Assembly: GCA_964293585.1 (NCBI GenBank)
Contig: CAXYYS010000095.1
Coordinates: 1 to 6,012, forward strand
DNA length: 6,012 nt
Origin: JAKVKY01 sp964293585
GTDB taxonomy: Bacteria; Bacillota; Negativicutes; Acidaminococcales; Acidaminococcaceae
Direction: 5' to 3'
Shown here: piece after piece, positions 1-6,012 of the stretch
Layout of the letters: each line of letters starts with the position of its first letter
How positions within the stretch are numbered: the stretch's first letter is position 1
Program-made: the position numbers and the translations under genes
The notes under the pieces: generated by a model
What the model saw: the letters and a program-made list of their open reading frames with translations, nothing else
Databases searched by the model: none
Told to the model about the DNA's origin: nothing

Positions 1-58
1 CTTTTCCTTTTGGGGAACGTGAGCCAGAATGTTGCGCATAAAGTGGATCTTGCACTGT
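1..58 (-). pseudogene. IS256-family transposase fragment, truncated at its 5' side and cut by the window edge
   Basis: Read on the minus strand in the frame whose codons end at base 1, this stretch gives QCKIHFMRNILAHVPQKEK. It matches the well-known conserved block of IS256/mutator DDE transposases (RCxxHFxRNxLxHVPKK), which contains the conserved Cys and His after the second catalytic Asp. The same frame upstream (61 to about 100) gives no transposase-like residues and soon overlaps the end of the neighbouring ATPase gene. The homology therefore stops abruptly near base 58, and the N-terminal half with the first two catalytic Asp residues is absent. The rest would continue left of the window. 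The break lies inside the coding region rather than at an IS terminus, so a deletion or recombination is more likely than a simple insertion end. Identification rests on one short but distinctive motif. Confidence 0.65.
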
Positions 59-98
59 AGTGATAAACTAAAACCGGACATGGGGAAGCACAAAATTC

Positions 99-1328
99 CT
101 AAATCAACCCCACCGGAACAATTAACGTTTGTTCATCTATGGCACTTAGTTTGTCATGCAGACAGATGATAGCTCCTGTTCCCCGTTTAAACTGCTTTTG
201 AGAATCCAGTACCGTAAAAGCACTCGTCATCCTCTTCTCCGGATGCATGGTCTTCTTAATCTCTACCGGCGTGAGCACCCCGTCCTCTTCCAAAAGCAAA
301 TCTATCTCCTTAGTATCCCTGTCACGATAATAATAAATGTAAGGAGTTACCGCATGGTGCCAATAACTTTTCATAATTTCGGAAACAACGTAATTCTCAA
401 ACAAAGCGCCACTCATAGCGCCGCTTAAAGCTACTTCCGGCGTACTCCAACGCGTCAGGTAGCAAACCAGGCCCAAGTCATAAAAATAGAGTTTGGGAGC
501 TTTAATGGTCCGCTTTAAAGTATTATTCGCATACGGATGTAGATAAAAAATAATGCCCAGGGTTTCCAAAACATTTAGCCAGGACTTTACCGTAGCCTGA
601 TTGATATCCGCATCATCCGCCAGGCCTTTGTAATTCAGCAATTGACCGGTCCTGGCCGCGACCGCCGTCATAAAACGCATAAACTTGAGCGCATCCAAAG
701 AATTCAAAAGACCCTGGATATCACGTTCCAGATAAGTATTCAAATAGCTGGCATAATAAATATCACGGCTATGAACCTCACGACTGCACAAAGCAGGCAT
801 ACTCCCCTGCCAAATACGTTCAAAAATAGTTGGCGCCGTAAACGGAACCGTCGGCGGCAAGTTTTGCAGGCGCGGCAAAGATACGGTAAACGGCTCCGCC
901 AGACTCCCCGCAATCTCAGACTGAGAAAGTGAAAACAAATTTAAAAGCGCAACCCTGCCAGCCAAAGATTCCTGCACCCCGCGCATCAATTTAAACAGCT
1001 GCGAACCGGTCAACCAAAAATCACCGGGACAACGTTTTTTGTCCACCAATATTTTAATATAGGTAAAAAGCTCCGGAGCATATTGCACTTCATCAATCAG
1101 CACGGGAGGTTGATGAATTTGCAAAAACATAGCTGGATCACGGACGGCCAAAGATCGCTCGTTTAAATCATCCAAAGTAACATAATTGCGTGGCCGTTTC
1201 TCCTTTTGCATCAGCTTTTTTAACATGGTAGTCTTGCCAACCTGGCGGGGACCGGTAAGCAAAAGCACCGGATATTCCCGGCTTAAATCCAAGACATGCG
1301 TCTCCAAATGACGCTTTATATAGGACAC
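99..1328 (-). CDS. AAA_14 / DUF4143 family ATP-binding protein
   Basis: This is a complete 409-residue protein, the usual length for the family. Seen in the sequence: an N-terminal P-loop domain with Walker A GPRQVGKT at residues 26-33, Walker B PVLIDEVQ at 75-82, and the family motif TGSQ (107-110) followed by ESLAGR (120-125). Next is an ERDI motif near 201, a winged-helix-like segment around 225-262 (NYKGLADDADINQATVKSWL region), the YFYDLGL motif at 281-287, and a C-terminal block with EIDLLLE (341-347) then PVEIKK (354-359). That block resembles the D...ExK core of PD-(D/E)xK nucleases. The start is GTG at 1328-1326, fixed by AAGGAGG six bases upstream. The family is very common, often multicopy, in gut anaerobes. 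Its ATPase fold is well recognised but its cellular role is not established, with links to DNA handling or toxin-like activity proposed. The gene has its own promoter and is GC-richer than the operon to its right, so it is probably an independent unit. It ends about 40 bases from the transposase relic, and no convincing hairpin terminator lies in that gap. Confidence 0.93.
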   Translation of the reverse strand: MSYIKRHLETHVLDLSREYPVLLLTGPRQVGKTTMLKKLMQKEKRPRNYVTLDDLNERSLAVRDPAMFLQIHQPPVLIDEVQYAPELFTYIKILVDKKRCPGDFWLTGSQLFKLMRGVQESLAGRVALLNLFSLSQSEIAGSLAEPFTVSLPRLQNLPPTVPFTAPTIFERIWQGSMPALCSREVHSRDIYYASYLNTYLERDIQGLLNSLDALKFMRFMTAVAARTGQLLNYKGLADDADINQATVKSWLNVLETLGIIFYLHPYANNTLKRTIKAPKLYFYDLGLVCYLTRWSTPEVALSGAMSGALFENYVVSEIMKSYWHHAVTPYIYYYRDRDTKEIDLLLEEDGVLTPVEIKKTMHPEKRMTSAFTVLDSQKQFKRGTGAIICLHDKLSAIDEQTLIVPVGLI

Positions 1329-1334
1329 GGTAAC

Positions 1335-1341
1335 CCTCCTT
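1335..1341 (-). promoter_or_regulatory. Ribosome binding site AAGGAGG fixing the GTG start of the DUF4143 gene
   Basis: The minus-strand sequence AAGGAGG is a perfect anti-16S match. It sits six bases (GTTACC) before the GTG at 1328-1326, which supports GTG as the true start. Its first two bases overlap the end of the inverted repeat arm at 1340-1350. Confidence 0.85.
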
Positions 1342-1377
1342 CGGCTAAAATACTACTGCCCTATAATTTTAGCCGAA
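1340..1377. repeat. Perfect 11-bp inverted repeat, probable operator, around the DUF4143 promoter
   Basis: TTCGGCTAAAA at 1340-1350 is exactly repeated in reverse complement as TTTTAGCCGAA at 1367-1377, with 16 bases between the arms. The upstream arm (1367-1377) contains most of the -10 box. The downstream arm ends at the Shine-Dalgarno. With the start site predicted near 1359, the first arm would not be transcribed, so an mRNA hairpin from this promoter is unlikely. A two-site DNA operator (arm centres 27 bases apart, about 2.5 helical turns) fits better. If transcription read in from upstream, the same repeat could form an RNA stem that hides the ribosome binding site. The repeat is seen directly; its operator role is inferred. 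Confidence 0.6.
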
Positions 1378-1394
1378 AACTTTAGCTGCGTCAA
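1366..1394 (-). promoter_or_regulatory. Sigma-70/A promoter of the DUF4143 ATPase gene
   Basis: On the minus strand there is a -35 box TTGACG (1394-1389), a spacer of exactly 17 bases, and a -10 box TAAAAT (1371-1366). Transcription would start near 1358-1360, leaving a leader of about 30 bases before the GTG start. The -10 box lies inside one arm of the perfect inverted repeat, so a protein bound there would block polymerase. The spacing and -35 box are good; the -10 box has one mismatch to the consensus TATAAT. Confidence 0.7.
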
Positions 1395-1498
1395 GTTAAC
1401 ACCGTAGTTACTTCCTCCCCGAAAGCGTATTAGTTTATTTCTGCTTCTTTAAATAATTTGAATTCGAATAAACACACTCATTTGTCAATATTTTATTA

Positions 1499-1792
1499 TT
1501 AACGTTTTTTATAAATTTGATAGCTATTTATTAATGCAGATTTTGGATGATGTCCAATGCCATCTTCATCCTCATTTGTTAATCCAAAATGAATCTTCAC
1601 CAAAACGCCTATTCGTTTATTAACAGTTCCATCATAATGTGTTAGCTTAACGATTCTATCATATTCTTTCTTAAGGTCTTTATCGTGTTCTATAAATAGA
1701 AAAACATCATCAGTAATATCTTTATTAACTTCTTGACTGAACTTAGAAAATACAACTTTCATAAAATCATCAACGTCATCAAATTCTTCCAT
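1499..1792 (-). CDS. Small acidic protein of unknown function, last gene of the putative defence operon
   Basis: This 97-residue protein has no signal peptide or membrane segment. The first 30 residues are rich in Asp and Glu (MEEFDDVDDF start) and look helical. The core carries DVFLFIEHDKDLKKEY (29-44), then TVNKRIGVLVKIHFGL (56-71), and a C-terminal PKSALINSYQIY stretch (83-94). The pattern of VFLFIE, a conserved VN with a following amphipathic helix, and PKSxLIxSY recalls small proteins and C-terminal tails I associate with defence-island genes. That is an impression from memory, not a search result, and I assign no function. The ATG at 1792 is supported by AAAGGA at 1806-1801 with an eight-base spacer. 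This ribosome site lies in the 17-base gap after the stop of the ATPase-nuclease gene, so translation is probably coupled. Possible roles are a regulator, an adaptor or an inhibitor of the larger proteins. No clear terminator follows in 1430-1498. Confidence 0.8.
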   Translation of the reverse strand: MEEFDDVDDFMKVVFSKFSQEVNKDITDDVFLFIEHDKDLKKEYDRIVKLTHYDGTVNKRIGVLVKIHFGLTNEDEDGIGHHPKSALINSYQIYKKR

Positions 1793-1809
1793 AAGAATAT
1801 TCCTTTCTC

Positions 1810-3402
1810 TTATAACTTGATACTACTAATAAAATCAATAATATCCTTATAAACCGTATCGCCCAAATCTGGATGCTTTTCCAAAACTCCATTTACCCAA
1901 TTCTGGCCATGTTCTCCAACATCAGCGCAAAATCTTTCTAATTCGCCTACTGGTACAGGGAAAATACCATAACTATTTAGAATGTTTTTAAGCTGTTTAA
2001 AAGCCTGGGATACTGTGCCAGAAGGAATCAAATCTTCACCTACAGATTTTAACCGTTTACATAGGTTTTCATTTTTTAATGCTGCTAAAACTATCTTATA
2101 ATCTTTTTCAACTTCTATCCAGTTAATACCGCAAGCTTCAACTATTTTCCTAAATTCTTTTTCATTATTTATGAAATCCAAATCTGGTATCAACTTAACA
2201 TCAACTTTCAAAGCCTTCAAGATTATACTTGCACTAGCCATTCTACTTTTTCCGCCACAATAAGTAAACAATGTTTCAGAAAAACATTTTTGGCTATTTT
2301 TTATGTATTCATCAATAATTGAGTACATCTTACAATCAGAATCGCTTTCGCACAACACCACATTTTTGTAGAATAACCCATCCAAAATATTAGAATGTCG
2401 TAACAATGAATCCTTCCATACTTCTTTTATCTTATCGTTATCAAGTATTGCAAAGTTATTACTTCTATCTCGTGTAATTCTTACTACAGTTACTCTATCC
2501 GGACAAATATCTAAAAGGCCTTTAATTATATTGACGCTATGAGTTGAAATAAAAGCTTGTTGATTATTTGTTAAGGTTTTACCAATAATTTCACCCATAA
2601 TTTTTGTTTGAGGTGCATGTAAAAAAGCTTCTGGTTCGTCTATGAGGAAAGTCCTGTAATAATCCATCATCAAGTAAAGCAAAATCCCGACAAAACTTCT
2701 TATACCATCCCCCTGTTCGTGGACTTTTGGCAATGCATTTAATTTACTAGCATATTTTTCTATATTAGTAATTATGTTCAACGATTGATTATACTGATAA
2801 TCAACCTCCCCAATACAAAGTGGAACAGTGGCACCAAAACAAATATCTGGTGTAATCGGTTCTTTAAAAGCCATTTTATAATTATCAGAAAGCCACTTCC
2901 TATATTTTGTATCAAATGCTGCATAATGAATTGGATGATCTTTCACAGCAAATGCCTCTATAGATCTCGGTGGTTCTGTAATATTTAATCTTTTCTCAGT
3001 ATCCAGAAAAGCGACAAAAGCATTTCTTAATGCAAAATATGAATATTCCTTTTCTAAATTACCAATTATTGACATTGAATTAACATGTATATTAAAACCA
3101 TCATATTCCATATCGTCCCCACGATTAGTGGCTTTAGTAATATTTGGCATCATGGTCTTATATGGTACTTTACTATGTACAATTTTAATATCCTTAACCA
3201 CAATACTTGGTTTTTTAACATCACATAATTCATAAATATCTCTTAAAGCCTGGCTTTTACCAACATTATTAGGACCAACAAAGATGACAATACTATTCTT
3301 TTTTATATTCAAAGTAGTTCCATCATTAAAAATAACTTGTGAGATATGACCACCAGCTTTTTCCTCATCATTATCCCTATTTAATAGTTCGCTAATAATC
3401 AA
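1810..3402 (-). CDS. OLD-like ATP-dependent nuclease: ABC-type ATPase fused to a TOPRIM domain
   Basis: Residues are numbered from the TTG start at 3402 (530 residues). The ATPase part has Walker A GPNNVGKS (43-50), a signature-like GDGIRSF (231-237), Walker B and D-loop FLIDEPEAFLHAPQ (252-265), and an H-loop STHS (286-289). The C-terminal half is a TOPRIM domain with VVLCESDSD (348-356, acidic E352), GGKSRM (383-388) and IPDLDF with the DxD pair D407/D409. These are the metal-binding acids of topoisomerase/primase-type nucleases. Further on are GELERF (486-491) and HGQNWV (498-503). Known OLD-family members (Gabija GajA, the Eco8 retron effector) are ATP-regulated DNA nucleases in phage defence, so the catalytic set looks intact and a cytosolic nuclease role is likely. 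The gene follows the KAP NTPase gene and precedes the 97-residue gene. The start is ambiguous: the frame is open to GTG 3429 and ATG 3420, but only TTG 3402 has a strong, well-spaced ribosome site. Exact substrate and trigger cannot be read from the sequence. Confidence 0.88.
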   Translation of the reverse strand: MIISELLNRDNDEEKAGGHISQVIFNDGTTLNIKKNSIVIFVGPNNVGKSQALRDIYELCDVKKPSIVVKDIKIVHSKVPYKTMMPNITKATNRGDDMEYDGFNIHVNSMSIIGNLEKEYSYFALRNAFVAFLDTEKRLNITEPPRSIEAFAVKDHPIHYAAFDTKYRKWLSDNYKMAFKEPITPDICFGATVPLCIGEVDYQYNQSLNIITNIEKYASKLNALPKVHEQGDGIRSFVGILLYLMMDYYRTFLIDEPEAFLHAPQTKIMGEIIGKTLTNNQQAFISTHSVNIIKGLLDICPDRVTVVRITRDRSNNFAILDNDKIKEVWKDSLLRHSNILDGLFYKNVVLCESDSDCKMYSIIDEYIKNSQKCFSETLFTYCGGKSRMASASIILKALKVDVKLIPDLDFINNEKEFRKIVEACGINWIEVEKDYKIVLAALKNENLCKRLKSVGEDLIPSGTVSQAFKQLKNILNSYGIFPVPVGELERFCADVGEHGQNWVNGVLEKHPDLGDTVYKDIIDFISSIKL

Positions 3403-3411
3403 GATGAGTGC

Positions 3412-3418
3412 CACCTCC
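3412..3418 (-). promoter_or_regulatory. Ribosome binding site GGAGGTG favouring the TTG start at 3402
   Basis: Minus-strand GGAGGTG (3418-3412) lies nine bases before TTG 3402-3400. The alternatives upstream are weaker: GTG 3429 has no Shine-Dalgarno within range (the nearest AAAAGG is over 20 bases away), and ATG 3420 has only a GGTGG three bases off. The site would sit inside the coding region if an earlier start were used. Confidence 0.55.
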
Positions 3419-3454
3419 ATTACCACCACTAGCTAACAGATATAATATACCTTT

Positions 3455-6012
3455 TTACTTACCATCAAATGTCCTCTGAAACCAATCCAGTTCTATTTTA
3501 ATTTCTATATCAGTAATACTATCTCTCAAATCTTTAGTAAAAACTTCATTCTGAATATTTTTTGCTAAACTTCGTGTAATATTTATATGATATTCAAACT
3601 TTGAATCAAGAACTACAATTTCTTTTAATAAGTATTTTATATTTTGATTGTTGATAATTTGCTTTAAATAATCCACAAAATCACCGTCAACTTTTTCTAC
3701 TTCATTTTCATTTTCGACATTATCGTATAAGCCAAAAAGATTTTCTTGTCGATAGTATTCTGGCTTAAAAATATTAATCTTATTTGTGAAAACATCTTGC
3801 CTAATAGAATAATAGACATCACTTATTCTTTTTGCTCTCTTCTCATAATCAATAGCATTAACCGGCGCAGCTAAACCAGTCCAATATTTAATTTGTCTTA
3901 GGCAATTTATATGAGTATATTTGTCTTTAATAAAAGTTAAAAATTCTTCAAATGCTTTATTATCAATTTGCATCAATAATTGACAAATAATTTGTGCTGA
4001 TCTATTTCTAGGACTAATTTGCAAAAAGCCTCTACCATTACTAATTGAATAATAACCATCAAAAATCACCTTAACCAAGATATCCCGATTATGGAAATCA
4101 CTCTGGATAGCTAACAAATATAATTTTTCCATTAACTCAATATTATCTTCATCCGAGTAATGTGCAAGCAACTCTTTAAATTTATTAGCAATTTTCACTT
4201 GGCTATTACAATCATTCACAAAGTCCAAAAACCTTATAATAACTTGGTGCATTTCAGTAAATACATTATCAGACTCACTGAAATATAAAGAAAAATATTT
4301 TCCACTAGATATCCGGCAATCATTATCAATATCAGCTGCAGCCCCTATATTACAATCCTTAAAAGACCATGGATATTTGTGCTCAGCATTATCCAAATAG
4401 TATTTCACATAAGGGAATAATTCACTTAATAAATTTTTAAAAGGCTTGTTTCGCGGATCATTAAACAGTCTTTCAAAATATTCTTTAGCATTATTGTCAA
4501 AGGTTTCATGAATAAATAATGCTTCCAGATGAAAACCTAATGAATATTCTCTATGAGCCGAAATATAAAATTCTCTATTTCCATATATTGAGTCGTATAA
4601 ATCATTATTAAAATATTTTATTGTTTTAATGGCAAATAAATCATGTAGATTCAAAACGCCTTTAACAAAAGCAAAATTGTCACTTAACACAGAATTAACA
4701 AATCTAATTAACTCTCGTATATCAACAATTTTATCAATAATGGTTTTAATAGTAATCTCATAATTAGCAATATTATTTTTATCTTCCCCATAGAATATTA
4801 ATGCCTTATTGATACAACTACGCACTAACGCATCCTTAGACCTTTCCTCTATATCGGGAACTGTTATCTCTACCTGAATTATCTTTTTTAGAAAATTATA
4901 GTTGGTATGTAAGTCCCTTTTGAATATCTTTTTAAGTTCATTTTCATCGTATGACAATATATATATCAGATGCGGTAAATTTAATATAGCAGCAATCAAT
5001 TTAAACAGAAGTAAAATATTTTCTTTATCTGCTCTCTCTATATTGTCAATAATAATAACAATATTTTTCTGTTGAGATAACAGGCAACATTCTAAACGTT
5101 TCCTAATGGATTCTAAATTATTACTTCCCCCATTAGAAAAAAATGCGGAAATAGAATTTGCCTTATCATCACTGTATAAAGCCTTTATAATAGATGAAGA
5201 TGTTTCTTTAATTAATCTCTCTGCATCGTCTATACCCAACTTATTTAATATGCATGTTAGCATACCTTGTATCATGGCATCCTGTGAGGAATACACCCAA
5301 GGATCAAATTCTTTGATGAAAAGTACTTCTGATCCTCTCTCCTTAGCTTTCTTTTCTACAAGATTTAGAATGGTAGTTTTTCCACTACCCCATTTACCTT
5401 TTAATCCAATTGCAATTGTCTGATTATATTTAGCCTTTTCAATATACCCTCCAATTTTTTCAACAATGGCATTACGATGCAACAAATCATAATCTGCAGG
5501 ATGGTCTGACAACATTATAATATCTTTAACATCTTTTCTTTTTGTAGTATTTAGTTCAAGTAAATCGTTTAAAGTAAAGTCTGCATTTTCTTTTTCAGAA
5601 TTCATAATAACCATATTTTTTGAATTCATAATATTTATTCTATGGTACAACCATCTTATAGACGCCAATACAAGTATACTTAAACAAATAACCTTGTAAC
5701 ATTGGTAATTGGAATCATAGAAAAACATAGAAATAGACAATAGTATGCTGCTTAATAATACAACTACACATGTTTCATCAAAGGCGGTAATATACGGGTA
5801 TTGATTAGAATTTTTACAATTACAATAAATCACCAGCGTAATAAACGCAACAAACAGACAATCAAAAAACGGAATAAAAATTAGAGTAGAAAATAACTCA
5901 TATTGAGAAGGTAAGTTAATGGCATCTATGGCAAAAATTAATATGGAAATCAAAATAAACTGAAGCAGAAGTTTAGTTAATGAGAAAGGTTCACTTAAAA
6001 GAGTAAAAAATT
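3455..6012 (-). CDS. Membrane-anchored KAP-family P-loop NTPase, 5' end outside the window
   Basis: There are 851 full codons in the window, numbered here from 6010. The frame is open to the right edge, and no ATG with a ribosome site precedes the first membrane helix, so the start is probably beyond 6012. The TTG at 5953 has no Shine-Dalgarno and falls inside that helix. Four hydrophobic segments come first (about 14-33, 39-62, 81-97, 107-122). A soluble KAP NTPase domain follows, with Walker A GKWGSGKT (205-212), the KAP-typical FDPW (235-238), Walker B IVIIIDNIER (317-326, with D322 and E325), YILSYDENEL (350-359) and VEITVPDIEE (380-389). The last 400 or so residues are helical-looking with no domain I recognise. 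KAP NTPases, such as PifA of plasmid F and QatA, recur in phage exclusion and defence and are often membrane-associated. Here the helices precede the P-loop rather than being inserted within it. Asn replaces the second Asp of the common DDLDR Walker B form. The gene ends 52 bases before the next gene's preferred start, in the same operon. A sensor or gate at the inner face of the membrane is inferred. Confidence 0.88.
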   Translation of the reverse strand, partial: FFTLLSEPFSLTKLLLQFILISILIFAIDAINLPSQYELFSTLIFIPFFDCLFVAFITLVIYCNCKNSNQYPYITAFDETCVVVLLSSILLSISMFFYDSNYQCYKVICLSILVLASIRWLYHRINIMNSKNMVIMNSEKENADFTLNDLLELNTTKRKDVKDIIMLSDHPADYDLLHRNAIVEKIGGYIEKAKYNQTIAIGLKGKWGSGKTTILNLVEKKAKERGSEVLFIKEFDPWVYSSQDAMIQGMLTCILNKLGIDDAERLIKETSSSIIKALYSDDKANSISAFFSNGGSNNLESIRKRLECCLLSQQKNIVIIIDNIERADKENILLLFKLIAAILNLPHLIYILSYDENELKKIFKRDLHTNYNFLKKIIQVEITVPDIEERSKDALVRSCINKALIFYGEDKNNIANYEITIKTIIDKIVDIRELIRFVNSVLSDNFAFVKGVLNLHDLFAIKTIKYFNNDLYDSIYGNREFYISAHREYSLGFHLEALFIHETFDNNAKEYFERLFNDPRNKPFKNLLSELFPYVKYYLDNAEHKYPWSFKDCNIGAAADIDNDCRISSGKYFSLYFSESDNVFTEMHQVIIRFLDFVNDCNSQVKIANKFKELLAHYSDEDNIELMEKLYLLAIQSDFHNRDILVKVIFDGYYSISNGRGFLQISPRNRSAQIICQLLMQIDNKAFEEFLTFIKDKYTHINCLRQIKYWTGLAAPVNAIDYEKRAKRISDVYYSIRQDVFTNKINIFKPEYYRQENLFGLYDNVENENEVEKVDGDFVDYLKQIINNQNIKYLLKEIVVLDSKFEYHINITRSLAKNIQNEVFTKDLRDSITDIEIKIELDWFQRTFDGK

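Noticed and set aside
156..932. Plus-strand open frames (156-428, 642-932) opposite the DUF4143 gene
   Set aside because: They are antisense to a clearly conserved ATPase gene, have no recognisable domains, and are low-complexity or basic in composition.
1433..1473. Inverted repeat GTTTATT / AATAAAC after the 97-residue gene as a terminator
   Set aside because: Its seven AT-rich pairs around a 27-base loop, with no following T-run on the minus strand, are too weak for an intrinsic terminator.
2785..2988. Plus-strand open frame of 67 codons opposite the OLD-like gene
   Set aside because: It lies within the coding region of a well-supported gene on the other strand, with no ribosome site or family resemblance.
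3436..3470. Possible internal promoter (TTGATG and TATATTATAT on the minus strand) before the OLD-like gene
   Set aside because: The candidate -10 hexamers at proper spacing match poorly, and such AT-rich motifs are expected by chance in this low-GC segment. An operon from an upstream promoter is simpler.
5106..5423. Plus-strand open frame of 105 codons opposite the KAP P-loop region
   Set aside because: It mirrors the Walker A/Walker B region of the KAP gene, and nothing in its translation looks like an independent protein.
5951..5953. TTG at 5953 as the start of the KAP protein
   Set aside because: There is no ribosome site upstream, and it falls in the middle of a hydrophobic helix that continues in the same open frame to the window edge.
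1499..6012. Identification of the operon as Gabija, PARIS, Qat or an Eco8-type retron
   Set aside because: Each shares only one component type: no GajB helicase, no split AriA/AriB pair, no QatB/C/D genes, and no reverse transcriptase or ncRNA are visible. Genes beyond 6012 could change this.
1..6012. CRISPR arrays, tRNA/rRNA genes, tandem repeats
   Set aside because: I saw no regularly spaced direct repeats, tRNA-like cloverleaf or rRNA segments on reading both strands.

Overview
The window suggests a low-GC Gram-positive-like bacterium, probably an anaerobic Bacillota. The evidence is strong AAGGAGG/GGAGG-type ribosome binding sites, a TTGACG-N17-TAAAAT sigma-70/A promoter, and non-ATG starts (GTG, TTG). 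The genus cannot be fixed from the sequence. Every recognisable gene is on the minus strand, so transcription runs right to left.

Left part (1 to about 1430, moderate GC). At the left edge is a 5'-truncated fragment of an IS256-family (mutator-type) transposase, running off the window. Next comes a complete stand-alone ATPase gene (99-1328) with an AAA_14 P-loop domain and a C-terminal DUF4143 region ending in a PD-(D/E)xK-like motif. It has its own promoter, a strong ribosome binding site, and a perfect 11-bp inverted repeat. One arm of the repeat covers the -10 box and the other abuts the Shine-Dalgarno, which looks like an operator.

Right part (about 1430 to 6012, clearly AT-rich). This is a compact co-directional operon of three visible genes. 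In order of transcription they are: (1) a large KAP-type P-loop NTPase with four predicted N-terminal membrane helices, whose frame stays open to the right edge, so its true start lies outside the window; (2) an OLD-like protein with an ABC-type ATPase fused to a TOPRIM nuclease domain; (3) a 97-residue acidic protein of unknown function, 17 bases behind gene 2. The operon promoter and possibly more genes lie beyond position 6012.

A membrane-anchored KAP NTPase, an OLD-type ATPase-nuclease and a small accessory protein in an AT-rich block beside a transposase relic fit a phage-defence cassette. I know of no named system with exactly this composition (Gabija, PARIS, Qat and the OLD-associated retrons share only parts), so it is the best candidate here for an undescribed system. 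The working model is inference: KAP senses or gates at the membrane, the OLD-TOPRIM protein cuts nucleic acid, and the small protein modulates or acts as adaptor.
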